NCBI RefSeq assembly: GCF_000385215.1
Contig: NZ_ARQK01000053.1
Coordinates: 1 to 64,000, forward strand
Reading direction: 5' to 3'
DNA length: 64,000 nucleotides
Source of the DNA: Thioalkalivibrio thiocyanoxidans ARh2
GTDB lineage: Bacteria; Pseudomonadota; Gammaproteobacteria; Ectothiorhodospirales; Ectothiorhodospiraceae
The notes below the pieces were generated by a model that was not told the origin of the DNA, did no database searches, and was given only the letters and a program-made list of their open reading frames with translations. The position numbers were made by a program, and so were the translations under genes. Positions 32,785 to 44,623 of the stretch are shown here, piece by piece; position 1 is the stretch's first letter; each line of letters begins with the position of its first letter.

Positions 32785-35691
32785 CTAGCGGTCTTCGTCC
32801 AGCGAACCGCGGGTCAGCACGTCACGGATGGAACGATTCAGGTGCACCGGCTTGTGCGCGGCGTAGCGCAGCTGGTCCGGGGCCTCGGACATGCCGGGGG
32901 CCGGCTTGACCGTGTCGAAGTCGGGCCAGGTGCTGGTCTCTTCCGGATCGGCCGGGGTGATCTTGACCTTCAGGTCGTACCACGCGGCCTGGCCGGTCAC
33001 CGGGTCGGAGTTGGTGATGTTGTCCACCGGATCGCCCTTCTTCGGCAGCAGCTCGCTGATCAGGTGGTTCATCAGGAAGCCCTTGTTGGACTCGTTCGCC
33101 TCCGGCTTCAGGCCCCAGGCGCCCTTCTGCTTGCCGATCGCGTTCCAGGTCCAGACGGTGCTCGGCTCGCAGCCCTCGATCAGCTTGACCTGCACGCGGA
33201 CACGGCCGTTGTGCGATTCCATCCACACCCAGGACAGGTCCTCGATGCCCATGGATTCGGCCTTGCCGCGGTTCATGTACAGGTAGTTCTGGGCGCAGAT
33301 CTGGCGCAGCCAGGCGTTCTGCGAATCCCAGGAGTGGTACATGAACATCGGGCGCTGGTTGACCGCGTAGAACGGGTACTCGTCCTCGTCGATACGGGTC
33401 TGCTCCAGCGGCTTGTGCCAGATCGGCAGCGGATCGAAGAACTGGGTCAGGCGATCCTTGTGCTCCTGCTTGGTCGGCTGCGGGCCGTCATACAGGCCCT
33501 GGCCGGCCAGCTTGAAGCGCTGCTGGGTCTCGGAGTAGAGCTCGATCGTGATCGGATCGGTCTTGCCCACCCAGCCGGCGTGTTTGGCCAGCTCCAGGTA
33601 CTCCTTGTTCGCGAAGCGGTAGAACTGCTGGTTCGGCGCCAGGTGATGCACGAAGAACCCCTGGTTCTCGATGTACGCCTCCCACTGCTTCGGGTTCGGC
33701 TCGCCACGCAGGTGGGTCTTGCCATCCTTGCCGCGGTAGCCGGACAGGAAGCCGATGCCCGGCTCCTTCTCGAAGTTGACGATGAAGTCCTTGTAGTCCT
33801 CGAACTTGCGGCTGCCATCGTCGTTGGTGAACGCCGGGAACTTCAGACGGCCGGCCAGCTCGACCATCACCTCCTGCCACGGACGCACGTTGCGGTCGAC
33901 CTCGAGGATCGGGTGGCGGATGGAGTCCGCTGCCGCGGCCGGCTCGGAGATCGGGCGGTCCAGCATGGAGATGGTGTCGTAGCGCTCCAGATAAGTCGTA
34001 TCCGGGAGCACCAGATCGGCAAAGTTGACCGTCTCCGAGTGGAAGGCGTCCGCGACCACCAGGAACGGGATCTTGTACTCGCCGCTGTCGTCCTTGGCGC
34101 GCAGCATGTCCATCACCTCGGCGGTATTCATCGAGGAGTTCCAGGACATGTTCGCCATGAAGAAGATCAGCGTGTCGATCGGGTAGGGGTCGCCGTTGAC
34201 CGCGTTGGTCACCACCATGTGCATCAGGCCATGGTTGGAGATCGGGGCATCCCAGGAGAAGGCCTTGTCGATGCGCAGCGGGTTGCCGTCGTCATCGATG
34301 ACCAGGTCCTCCGGCGCGGTCGGGAAACCGAGCGGCGGGCTCTTCAGCGGGGTGTTCGGCGCGCATTCCTTGGCCGGCTTGATGCCCGGCGGGACGTGCT
34401 TGGGGTACGGCGGCTTGGCCAGGTGACCACCAGGGCAGTCCACCGAGCCCAGCATGATCTGCAGCAGATGGATCGCGCGGCAGGTCTGGAAGCCGTTGGA
34501 GTGCGCGGAGATGCCGCGCATCGCATGCATGGACACCGGACGGCCGAACACCTTGTCGTGCTTGCGGCCCCAGGAGTCGGTCCACTCGATGTCGAGCTCG
34601 ATCGTCTCCTTGAACGCGACGTGGGCCATCTCCAGTGCCAGGCGCTCGGTCTGGTCGGCCGGCACGCCGGTGATCTTGGCGGTGTTTTCCGGGGCATATT
34701 CCTCGGACAGGTAACGCTCGGCCAGCAGCGTCATCACGGTCTTGACCGGGCGGCCGTCGGGCGCGGTGTACTCGCCGAACAGCGCCGGCTTGATATCGAC
34801 CTGGGTGCCGTCGACGAACGCTTCCTGCTCCAGTTCCCAGACCAGCGGGTTGCCGGCCTCGTCACGCAGGATCAGGCCATCACCCTTCTGCCCCGGGGTC
34901 TGCACGACCAGCTGGGTGGCGTTGGTGTAGCGCACCAGGAAATCCCAGTCGAACTGATCGTTCTTCAGCAGCACGTGCAGCATCGACAGCGCGAACAGGC
35001 CGTCGGTACCGGGCTTGATGCCCACCCACTCGTCGGCGATCGCCTGGTAGCCGGTGCGCACCGGGTTGATGGCGACAAACTTGCCGCCGCGGCGCTTGAG
35101 CTTCTCCAGCCCGATCTTGATCGGGTTGGAGGCATGGTCTTCCGCCACGCCCCAGAGCATGTGGTACTTGGTGCGGTCCCAGTCGGGGTCGCCGAACTCC
35201 CAGAACGCGAAACCGGTGGTGTACAGACCGCCGGTGGCCATGTTGACCGAGCAGAAGCCGCCGTGGGCCGCCCAATTGTAGGTACCGAACTGGGTCGCCC
35301 AGAGACCGGTCAGGGCCTGCATCTGGTCACGGCCGGTAAAGAACGCCAGCTTGCGCGGATCGGTCTCGCGGATCTTCTGCAGACGCGTGGACAGCATGTC
35401 CAGGGCCTCGTCCCAGGAGATCGGCTCGAACTCGCCGGCGCCACGCTCGGTGCCCGGCTTGCGGCGCATCGGCTGGTGCAGGCGCGCCGGGGACTGCTGC
35501 TTCATGATGCCGGCGTTGCCCTTGGCACACAGCACACCCTTGTTGATCGGGTGGTGCCGGTTGCCCTGGATATAGCGGACCTTGTTGTTCTGGACCGTAA
35601 CCTTGATGCCGCAGCGGCAGGCACACATGTAGCAGGTGGTGTACTTGATCTCCTGCTCGCTGTGGTTCTCGAACTCGGGTAAGGCACTCAT
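32785..35691 (-). CDS. soeA: Sulfite dehydrogenase molybdopterin subunit SoeA
   Basis: SoeA is the catalytic subunit of 968 residues, of the DMSO-reductase superfamily. The [4Fe-4S] ligands are Cys20, Cys23, Cys27 and Cys55 (CYMCACRCG and GVLCAKG). There is no Tat signal, so the enzyme stays in the cytoplasm, which matches SoeA rather than periplasmic polysulfide or tetrathionate enzymes. The Cys of HGGFCSVNMA is a candidate Mo ligand. Gene order A-B-C on one strand, and divergent moaA for cofactor synthesis, support the call. A thiosulfate or polysulfide reductase role is the main alternative. Confidence 0.85.
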   Translation of the reverse strand: MSALPEFENHSEQEIKYTTCYMCACRCGIKVTVQNNKVRYIQGNRHHPINKGVLCAKGNAGIMKQQSPARLHQPMRRKPGTERGAGEFEPISWDEALDMLSTRLQKIRETDPRKLAFFTGRDQMQALTGLWATQFGTYNWAAHGGFCSVNMATGGLYTTGFAFWEFGDPDWDRTKYHMLWGVAEDHASNPIKIGLEKLKRRGGKFVAINPVRTGYQAIADEWVGIKPGTDGLFALSMLHVLLKNDQFDWDFLVRYTNATQLVVQTPGQKGDGLILRDEAGNPLVWELEQEAFVDGTQVDIKPALFGEYTAPDGRPVKTVMTLLAERYLSEEYAPENTAKITGVPADQTERLALEMAHVAFKETIELDIEWTDSWGRKHDKVFGRPVSMHAMRGISAHSNGFQTCRAIHLLQIMLGSVDCPGGHLAKPPYPKHVPPGIKPAKECAPNTPLKSPPLGFPTAPEDLVIDDDGNPLRIDKAFSWDAPISNHGLMHMVVTNAVNGDPYPIDTLIFFMANMSWNSSMNTAEVMDMLRAKDDSGEYKIPFLVVADAFHSETVNFADLVLPDTTYLERYDTISMLDRPISEPAAAADSIRHPILEVDRNVRPWQEVMVELAGRLKFPAFTNDDGSRKFEDYKDFIVNFEKEPGIGFLSGYRGKDGKTHLRGEPNPKQWEAYIENQGFFVHHLAPNQQFYRFANKEYLELAKHAGWVGKTDPITIELYSETQQRFKLAGQGLYDGPQPTKQEHKDRLTQFFDPLPIWHKPLEQTRIDEDEYPFYAVNQRPMFMYHSWDSQNAWLRQICAQNYLYMNRGKAESMGIEDLSWVWMESHNGRVRVQVKLIEGCEPSTVWTWNAIGKQKGAWGLKPEANESNKGFLMNHLISELLPKKGDPVDNITNSDPVTGQAAWYDLKVKITPADPEETSTWPDFDTVKPAPGMSEAPDQLRYAAHKPVHLNRSIRDVLTRGSLDEDR

Positions 35692-35716
35692 TCAGGCGAC
35701 CCCATAGATTATGGTT

Positions 35717-35791
35717 TGCTTATTCACGCTGGGCATATTGGCCATAAAGAAGCCTTTTGGCTAACGAAAAGTTCTTATCTATGAATAAGCA
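35717..35791. promoter_or_regulatory. AT-rich divergent control region between soeA and moaA with a separated inverted repeat
   Basis: TGCTTATTCA at 35717-35726 and its exact complement TGAATAAGCA at 35782-35791 flank a 55-base AT-rich stretch in the gap between the two divergent genes. Such paired half-sites suggest a shared regulator. I do not recognise the motif, and no -35/-10 pair is clear. Confidence 0.4.
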
Positions 35792-35920
35792 GAAATAATC
35801 TGCGAGAGAATTTATTTATTGCCGCATCGAATTTGGGGCCTTGTTGTGGCAATCGCGGAAAAGTGGTCTACGATGTGTACCATGAAACATATCGCCCCCA
35901 GCGGCAGGACGGGACACCGT

Positions 35921-36925
35921 ATGCAACACGCCCTCAAGGACGAGAACGCCCTGGTCGACGCCTTCGGCCGCCGCATCGAATATGTCCGTCTCTCGGTTAC
36001 CGACCGCTGCGACCTGCGCTGCTTCTACTGCATGCCCAAGGGCTTTCGTGACTTCGAGGAGCCGGAGCACTGGCTGAGCTTCGAGGAGATCGAGCGCGTG
36101 ATGGGAGCCTTCGGGCGCCTCGGCACCCGCCGCGTGCGCCTGACCGGCGGCGAGCCGCTGGTACGCAAGAACCTCCCGGACCTGGCCGCACGCCTGAACG
36201 CCCTGCCCGGCATCGACGACATCTCGCTGTCCACCAATGCCACGCGCATGGGGCGCCATGCCCAGGAACTGAAGGATGCCGGGGTCGCCCGCATCAACGT
36301 CAGCCTCGACTCGCTCAAGCCCGAGGTCTTCAAGGAGATCACCGGCGGCAAGCTGGAGAAGGCGCTGGACGGCCTGATGGCCTCCAAGGCCGCCGGCCTG
36401 AACCCGATCAAGATCAACATGGTGGTGATGGGCGGGATCAACGAGCCGGAGGTCGAGGACATGGTCGACTTCTGCATCGAGCACGGCTTCACCCTGCGCT
36501 TCATCGAGACCATGCCGATGGGCGACACCGGCCGCGAGGCGAAAGAGGGGCACTATGTGAACCTGCAGGACGTGCGCGCCCGCCTGGAGCAGCGCTACAA
36601 CCTGGTCCCCGGAGTGATGCCCGGCGGCGGCCCGGCGCGCTACATGCAGATCCCGGATACCGACGTGCGCATCGGCTTCATCACCCCGATCTCGCAGCAC
36701 TTCTGCGACACCTGCAACCGCGTGCGCCTGTCGGTGGACGGCACCATCTACACCTGCCTGGGCAACGACCACAGCCTGAACCTGCGCCCCTACCTGCGTG
36801 AAGGCTGCAGCGACTCGGAACTGGAAGACCTGGTGATCCAGGCGATCAACCTGAAGCCGGAACGCCACGAGTTCTCGGAACGCCCGGAGAAGGTCATGCG
36901 CTTCATGTCCATGACCGGCGGCTGA
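35921..36925 (+). CDS. moaA: GTP 3',8-cyclase MoaA
   Basis: MoaA is a radical-SAM enzyme that starts molybdenum cofactor synthesis from GTP. The N-terminal cluster motif is CDLRCFYC, the C-terminal cluster CDTCNRVRLS...C binds substrate, and the chain ends in the conserved Gly-Gly needed for activity. The start is uncertain: ATG 35921 (MQHALKDENAL) gives about 334 residues, near the family norm; ATG 35882 is possible. It lies divergent from soeA, which needs Moco. A terminator follows. Confidence 0.94.
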   Translation: MQHALKDENALVDAFGRRIEYVRLSVTDRCDLRCFYCMPKGFRDFEEPEHWLSFEEIERVMGAFGRLGTRRVRLTGGEPLVRKNLPDLAARLNALPGIDDISLSTNATRMGRHAQELKDAGVARINVSLDSLKPEVFKEITGGKLEKALDGLMASKAAGLNPIKINMVVMGGINEPEVEDMVDFCIEHGFTLRFIETMPMGDTGREAKEGHYVNLQDVRARLEQRYNLVPGVMPGGGPARYMQIPDTDVRIGFITPISQHFCDTCNRVRLSVDGTIYTCLGNDHSLNLRPYLREGCSDSELEDLVIQAINLKPERHEFSERPEKVMRFMSMTGG

Positions 36926-36944
36926 CACCGCCACAAGGCTTCCC

Positions 36945-36985
36945 AAAAGAAAGGCCCGTCTCGCTGGACGGGCCTTTCTTTTTTG
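36945..36985 (+). terminator. Terminator after moaA
   Basis: AAAGGCCCGTC and GACGGGCCTTT form a strong stem with a short loop, followed by a run of T. An A-run on the left lets it act for the converging phosphate transporter gene as well. Confidence 0.9.
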
Positions 36986-37026
36986 GCATCCGCGCCGGGC
37001 ACTGACGCCGCCAGGGGAAACGCTGA

Positions 37027-38283
37027 CTAGCCGAGCAGTCCGCGCAGGATGAAGAAGAACACGATGGCGAGGATCGCCCCGGCCGGCAGGGTCACGATCC
37101 AGGACATGAAGATCATGCGCACCAGGCGCAGGTCGATCGCCGCGATCCCGCGCGCCATGCCGACACCGAGGATCGCCCCCACCAGCGTATGGGTGGTGGA
37201 GATCGGCAGGCCAGTACCGGAGGCCAGCACGACGGTCGCGGCCGCCGCCGCGGTGGCCGCGTAACCGCGACTCGGGGTGAGCTGGGTGATGCCGGTGCCG
37301 ACCGTCGCGATCACCCTGTGGCCATAGGTAAACAGCCCGAACACGATCCCGAACCCGCCCAGCAGCAGGACCCACATCGGCACCACGGTCTCCGGGTCCA
37401 CCTCGCCGGTCTGGATCACGTCCACCACCGCGGCCAGCGGCCCAACCGCGTTCGCGACGTCGTTGGAACCCAGCGCGAAGGCCATCGCGCAGCCGGTAAC
37501 GACCATCATCACGCCGAAGACCTTCTCGACATCACTGAAGTGCGAGCCATGGGCCTGCGGGGAGGCCTCCTCGAAACGCAGGCGCCGGATCGCGAAGAGC
37601 CCGGCCGCCACCACCGCCAGGCTGATCAGCACGGCGAGGCCGTAGGCCTGCCCGCTGGTCAGGTCCAGCCCGACATGCGTCAGGCCCTTGAACATCGTGA
37701 CCAGCGCGGTCACGAGGGCCGTCAGGAAGATATACAGCGGAGCCCAGCGCTTGGCGTTTTTCAGCGGGTCGACGGTATCCAGGATCAGCAGCTGGATGCT
37801 GCGAAACAGCGCGAAGGCGATCACCCCGCCGATCATCGGGGACAGCACCCAGGAGATCGCGATGGTCCCGACGCGCTCCCAGCGCACCACCTCGAACCCG
37901 AGGCCCACCACCGCAAACCCGATGATCGCGCCAATGATGGAGTGCGTGGTGGAGACGGGCCAGCCGAAATAGGAGGCGGTCAATAGCCAGGTGCCCGCCG
38001 CGGCCAGTGCCGCGAGCATCCCGTAGACGAGAAGCGAGGGGCTGTCCGCGAGCAGGGCCGAGTCCACCATCCCGCTGCGGATGGTCTGCGTGACCTCGCC
38101 GCCGGCCAGCCAGGCCCCGGCAAACACGAACACCGCGGCCACAAAGACCGCCTGGCGAATATTGAGGGCCCGCGAGCCGACCGAGGTACCCATTGCGTTG
38201 GCGACATCGTTGGCGCCGATGCCCCAGGCCATGAAGAGCCCGAAGATGACTGCAAGGCCGAGCAACAGGGTGCCGTATTCCAT
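37027..38283 (-). CDS. Low-affinity inorganic phosphate transporter (Pit family)
   Basis: The 418-residue inner-membrane carrier has two homologous halves, each with the PiT signature: GANDVANAMGTSVG near the N-terminus and GSNDVANAVGP in the second half, plus STTHSIIGAIIG and STTHTLVGAILG. It imports metal-phosphate complexes or phosphate with H+ or Na+. The upstream gene on the same strand is a DUF47 (PhoU-like) gene, the usual partner, but here that gene is frameshifted. Confidence 0.92.
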   Translation of the reverse strand: MEYGTLLLGLAVIFGLFMAWGIGANDVANAMGTSVGSRALNIRQAVFVAAVFVFAGAWLAGGEVTQTIRSGMVDSALLADSPSLLVYGMLAALAAAGTWLLTASYFGWPVSTTHSIIGAIIGFAVVGLGFEVVRWERVGTIAISWVLSPMIGGVIAFALFRSIQLLILDTVDPLKNAKRWAPLYIFLTALVTALVTMFKGLTHVGLDLTSGQAYGLAVLISLAVVAAGLFAIRRLRFEEASPQAHGSHFSDVEKVFGVMMVVTGCAMAFALGSNDVANAVGPLAAVVDVIQTGEVDPETVVPMWVLLLGGFGIVFGLFTYGHRVIATVGTGITQLTPSRGYAATAAAAATVVLASGTGLPISTTHTLVGAILGVGMARGIAAIDLRLVRMIFMSWIVTLPAGAILAIVFFFILRGLLG

Positions 38284-38310
38284 GCGGTCTGCGTCCGTTG
38301 GTGGCGGTGT

Positions 38311-39035
38311 TTACTTGGCCAGCATCAGCTGCAGGCGGCTGCCCACGCGCTGGGCCAGATCGGCCAGTTCGCCTATGGAGTCAATCACGCGGTACATGAA
38401 GATCACGTTCACCGGGGGCAACTCCGCCTCCTGGGCAAACAGGATCTCGCGCACCTCGCGCTGGGCCTCGTCGGATTCGTGCTCGATCTGGTCCAGCTCG
38501 GTCAGGATGTCGTTGACCACCTCGACCTCGTGCCCGCGAAAGCCCGCCTCGACCAGCTCGTCCAGCTCGTTGACCGCGCGCCCGGCCTGATTCACCGCGT
38601 CCACGCTGCGGTCCAGAAAGCGCTGCAACGGCTCCTGCATATTGGCCGGGAACTGCATCTGTCGGCCCAGCATCAGCCCTGCGATGTCCTTCGCCATATT
38701 CGCGATGCGGTCCTGGATCAGCAGGGTGTCGAGCACGTCGCGGCGCGACATCGCCAGCATCATCCCCTTGGGCAGTGCAGGCGCAGGTCCTTCTTCAGGC
38801 GGTCGGCCTCGTGCTCGAGCTTGACGATCTTCCTCTGCTGTACGCGCGCAGTGTCCCAGTCGTCCCGGGCCATCGCCTCGATGAAGGGCGGGAGCTCGGC
38901 GATGCAGGCGCGCACCTTCTCCATGTGCGCCTGCAGGGGGCGCACCGGCGAACGACCAAACAGTTCGAAGACGAAGTTCTTGGGGCTCATGGCGGCGCGA
39001 AGAATGTCACAAAGGCCTAATGTACCGCAAAACAA
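38311..39035 (-). pseudogene. DUF47/PhoU-like phosphate transport accessory gene, split by a one-base frameshift
   Basis: The N-terminal part (38760-39035) reads MSPKNFVFELFGRSPVRPL and runs to DRLKKDLRLHCPRG then stop. The C-terminal part (38311-38763) reads MMLAMSRRDVLDTLLIQD and continues to VGSRLQLMLAK. Together they form a normal DUF47 protein of about 225 residues. Inserting one base near 38774 turns LRLHCPRG-stop into LRLHLPKGMMLAM, the usual family sequence. The break is therefore a single-base deletion, a sequencing error or a frameshifting site. As it stands, the second part could be made only by re-initiation at the overlapping ATGATG. Confidence 0.8.
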
Positions 39036-39095
39036 CCCTCAATACCCTGTCACCTGCAGGCGAATGTGCGCCGCGTGCGCTACAATCGTCGCCCA

Positions 39096-41426
<2,331 letters not shown>

Positions 41427-41614
41427 CGGCCAGGCAACGAGATCTGGCTGACCAGACAGGTCAGGCCAGCCGGATTCGAGAGCGGATACCAGGATCGCAA
41501 GGAAACGCTACCGAACGGCTGTTACGAGCAACCGATCACTGGCTCCAGGCAGGCGGGGCATCTACCCTTTCTGTACTGCGCCCCGCACCAACCTGTTGCC
41601 GGGAGGATTACGGC

Positions 41615-42229
41615 ATGGCGACTACCCGCTGCTGTTGTGGCGCCAGCGCCCTTGCCGCAGTGCTGGCCGTCTGCCAGGTCGGAACGGCCGCGGCCGAGGA
41701 AGACGGGATGGCCCGGCAGTGGGCGGAGACCTCGGTCTTCGCCTATGGCGCACGCTGGACCGACACCCGCTTCGTCGAGATCCTCCGGTTCCAGACCGAG
41801 ATGCAGGACTCGCACCTGGCGGCCGTCGGCCTCTCCCGTCGCCTGCACCGCTTCGGTGACCATCTGCATCTCGAAGGCGAGATCAATGTCGCCCGCCACT
41901 GGGGTCAGCAGGATCACCTCGAACTGAACGCGGCCGCCAACCTGCGCTGGACCCGCTTTCCCTGGGACCACCTGGTGGACACCTCGGCTGCCTGGGGCAT
42001 TGGCCCCTCGCGTGCCCTCGGCGAGCCGGTCATCGAGGATAGTCGCCCCAGCCGCACCCAGGCGTTCATGATGGCGGAAATCGCCTTCGCGCCACCGGCG
42101 TCGCGGGACAGTTCCTGGGAAGCCTTCCTGCGCATCCATCACCGTTCCGGCGTCTTTGGTGTGGTCAGCGATGCCAGCGGCTCGAATTTCATCGCCACCG
42201 GGCTGCGCTTCCACTTCGGGCCCCGGTAA
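41615..42229 (+). CDS. PagL-like lipid A 3-O-deacylase (acyloxyacyl hydrolase family)
   Basis: The 204-residue protein has a signal peptide (ALAAVLAVCQVGTAAA) and then alternating hydrophobic segments suited to an eight-strand outer-membrane barrel, ending in LRFHF, a terminal Phe pattern of barrel proteins. His176 and Ser178 in FLRIHHRSG match the PagL catalytic H-x-S pair, and a conserved Asn follows (GSNFIATG). It would remove the 3-O acyl chain of lipid A. ATG 41615 is chosen for GGGAGGA upstream. About 190 bases after thiC hold nothing recognisable. Confidence 0.7.
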   Translation: MATTRCCCGASALAAVLAVCQVGTAAAEEDGMARQWAETSVFAYGARWTDTRFVEILRFQTEMQDSHLAAVGLSRRLHRFGDHLHLEGEINVARHWGQQDHLELNAAANLRWTRFPWDHLVDTSAAWGIGPSRALGEPVIEDSRPSRTQAFMMAEIAFAPPASRDSSWEAFLRIHHRSGVFGVVSDASGSNFIATGLRFHFGPR

Positions 42230-42387
42230 CGCACGACCCGGCCCTCCAGTCCTCGTCTGGTCCGACTCAACGCGGCTTGCAAGCGCTCTCGGCAGCGGGA
42301 GCGCGGCCCCGGTGTTCGCCCTGATGGCCCCACCGCGAGGCATGCCCGCATCCAGGGCCCGGCGCTCCTGTGTACGACTCTCCTTGA

Positions 42388-43485
42388 TCAGCGTACCTCT
42401 ATGCGGTTGCGGCCGTTCTTCTTGGCCGCGTACAGGGCCCGGTCGGCCCGATCAAAGGTGTCGACCATACGTTCACCCGGACGGTATTCGGTCACGCCGA
42501 AGCTTGCCGTCCGCCGGCCTGCCGTGTCGAAGTCGAAGGCATTGATCCGGGACTGGAGGTCGCGGGCCGCCGCTTGCGCCTGCGCGACATCGGTTTGCGG
42601 CAGCAGCACGAAGAACTCCTCGCCACCAATCCGGCCAATGGCATCCACCTTGCGCAGATTCTGGCGCAGCAGCTCGGCAAACTGTCGCAGCACCGCATCA
42701 CCAGTACTGTGGCCCCAGGTGTCGTTCACGGCCTTGAAGTGGTCGACGTCGATCAGGATCACCGAGAACGGCTGGCCATAGCGCTCGTTACGTGCACGCT
42801 CCTCCTCGAACAGCTGCTCGATATGTGCACGGTTCCACAGGGAGGTCAGTTCGTCGGTCTGCGCAGAGCGGGCCAGCTGACGTTGTTGCAGGAAGGTGTG
42901 CTTGTATGCCTTTTCCAGGACAAAGGCACTCAGACAGCCGAACGAGAAGGCGGCCAGCACCCAGAACAGATGCAGCTGCTGCAGGCCTGGCTCCAGGGGC
43001 GCGTATGACGCAGCCACGATCACTAGCGCGACGATGGCGGTGGCCGCGATGACGGCCTGACGCAGGGCCAGCCCGGAGATCGCAAAGGTCCACATGATGC
43101 TCAGATAAATTTCGGGAGCGAAGACCAGGAACTGGGGCGATCCCGCATTCAACCCCAGGTTGGCGGCATTCGCGACCACTGGTGCCACGGTCAACAGGGC
43201 CCACATCGGCGGCTGGAACCGCGTACGAAAACTCATGGCTGCCACGGACAGCAACAGGCCGGGCACCAGTACTGCGTGGGCCAGTAGCCGCAGACTCGAC
43301 GAATCGGCAGCGACTGCCTGCTCGATGACGGCATACAGCAGATACAGTGCAGCCGTCAGAAACGCGATATAGCGGACCTGCGGAATACGTGTCGTGCGCA
43401 GCCAGCTCGTAAACGCTTGCCGTGTCTCCTCGCACTCCCCGTACAGCGGATCCGCCCGCATCCGCAGTCGCCTTGCTATATCCAA
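42388..43485 (-). CDS. Membrane diguanylate cyclase (GGDEF)
   Basis: The protein has about 365 residues. The N-terminal half has about six helices without a known sensor signature, a coiled segment (EKAYKHTFLQQRQLARSAQ), then a GGDEF domain with TDELTSLWNRAHIEQL, DVDHFKAVNDTWGH and the active-site form GGEEF. It is expected to make cyclic di-GMP at the inner membrane. TTG 43485 has AAGGA 8 bases upstream; ATG 43461 (MRADPLYGE) is the alternative. No inhibitory RxxD site is obvious five residues before GGEEF. Confidence 0.85.
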   Translation of the reverse strand: MDIARRLRMRADPLYGECEETRQAFTSWLRTTRIPQVRYIAFLTAALYLLYAVIEQAVAADSSSLRLLAHAVLVPGLLLSVAAMSFRTRFQPPMWALLTVAPVVANAANLGLNAGSPQFLVFAPEIYLSIMWTFAISGLALRQAVIAATAIVALVIVAASYAPLEPGLQQLHLFWVLAAFSFGCLSAFVLEKAYKHTFLQQRQLARSAQTDELTSLWNRAHIEQLFEEERARNERYGQPFSVILIDVDHFKAVNDTWGHSTGDAVLRQFAELLRQNLRKVDAIGRIGGEEFFVLLPQTDVAQAQAAARDLQSRINAFDFDTAGRRTASFGVTEYRPGERMVDTFDRADRALYAAKKNGRNRIEVR

Positions 43486-43565
43486 GATTGTGTTCCTTGC
43501 TGCCGGGGCCGACCGCCGCGGCGCCGGTTCGCGTACACCGTTCCGGCGGGGAGGTGCCCCCGGTA

Positions 43566-43946
43566 TTACTGCACGTGTTCGGCCATGCCGCCGACCCCCA
43601 TCATCCCGACGCCGATGCCGAACAGCATGCCGACGACCATCAGGATCAGGTAGATCAGCAGCAGCACGCCAAAGATGGTGAAGTAGATGCGCAGCCGGCT
43701 CAGCGCATACTTGATCTCCAGCGGGTCGGCGCTGTCGAAGGCGCGCTGCGAGGCACCCGCCGCCTGCATCAGCACCACGCCGGCCCAGATCGGGATCCAG
43801 GCGATCAGGATGCCGACAATGGACAGGGCGGTGAGCACGCCCGAGATGATCAGCATCACACCGATCAGCTGCATCCAGAACTTGCCGCGAACCAGTGGCT
43901 CGATCAGCTCGCGAAGCTGCGGGTTGCCTGTCGATTCTGCTTCCAT
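43566..43946 (-). CDS. DUF5362-like membrane protein
   Basis: The 126-residue protein has about four hydrophobic segments. A soluble start (LRELIEPLVRGKFWMQLIG) leads into ISGVLTALSIVGILIAWIPIW and a Gly/Met-rich last segment. It resembles the small DUF5362 family, whose function is unknown. AGGAGG precedes ATG 43946. It is divergent from the FHA gene across about 130 bases. Confidence 0.65.
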   Translation of the reverse strand: MEAESTGNPQLRELIEPLVRGKFWMQLIGVMLIISGVLTALSIVGILIAWIPIWAGVVLMQAAGASQRAFDSADPLEIKYALSRLRIYFTIFGVLLLIYLILMVVGMLFGIGVGMMGVGGMAEHVQ

Positions 43947-44075
43947 GCGGTCCTCCTGTCCGTTGGATTGCAACGGTCTCGAGCATAGCAGGCTGACCAG
44001 CGCGCCGCGCATTGTTCGCCATCGGGGCGGAGGGCATACTCGGGCGGTACACCGCAGCTGCGCAATGGAGGCCGC

Positions 44076-44609
44076 ATGAGCGATCAGGGACGAGACAGTG
44101 AACGCGAGCGCAGTGGCCCGCAGGGGACCATGCTGTTCCAGGGCGCGGCCTTGCCCGAGACCGAAGCCGCTGGCGAACACTCGCATACGCCGCCTGGTGG
44201 ACATCCCGTGCTGGTGGGCGTGGCCGAACCCTTCCGTCAGCAACGCCTGACCCTCAAACCCGGCAAGCAGTCTGTCGGCCGACAGGGCGACAATGACATC
44301 GTGCTGCAGGAAGGCAGTGTCTCGTCGCAGCACGCCTGGCTGGTCAACGACGGCGGGGCCTGCCGGGTGGTCAACCTGCTCTCGACCAACGGCACCTGGG
44401 TCAACGACCACAAGGTCCACGAGGCCACGCTGAATGACGGCGACCATGTCCGCTTCGGGCGCGCAGAGTTCATCTTCCGGCGCCGGGACGACGGCTCGGA
44501 GGCGGTGCCCGCGCGTGGCGTGCGGCGGTCTTCGTGGCGCTGGATCGGCGTGGCGGTCGCGATCCTGGTACTCGCCGCGGTCGCTCGCATCCTGCTCGAA
44601 AGCACCTGA
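44076..44609 (+). CDS. FHA-domain protein with C-terminal membrane anchor
   Basis: The 177-residue protein has a forkhead-associated domain (about 45-136) with SVGRQGDNDIVL, SVSSQHAWL and LLSTNGTWVN, the residues that bind phosphothreonine peptides. A single helix (about 154-173) then anchors it by the tail. It ends 15 bases before a Ser/Thr kinase gene, so it is a likely phosphorylation-dependent partner of that kinase. Confidence 0.9.
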   Translation: MSDQGRDSERERSGPQGTMLFQGAALPETEAAGEHSHTPPGGHPVLVGVAEPFRQQRLTLKPGKQSVGRQGDNDIVLQEGSVSSQHAWLVNDGGACRVVNLLSTNGTWVNDHKVHEATLNDGDHVRFGRAEFIFRRRDDGSEAVPARGVRRSSWRWIGVAVAILVLAAVARILLEST

Positions 44610-44623
44610 ACGGGCCGCCCGGC

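Noticed and set aside
32842..35682. A 946-codon open frame antisense to soeA
   Set aside because: It is the complementary frame of a GC-rich gene with high G+C at third positions. It has no domain, and soeA on the other strand is unmistakable. Other long antisense frames (3084-5294 over the BCCT gene, 59258-61441 over hslVU) were dropped for the same reason.
35819..35920. Extended start for moaA from TTG 35819
   Set aside because: The extra residues are unlike MoaA N-termini, come from the AT-rich control region and lack a ribosome site.
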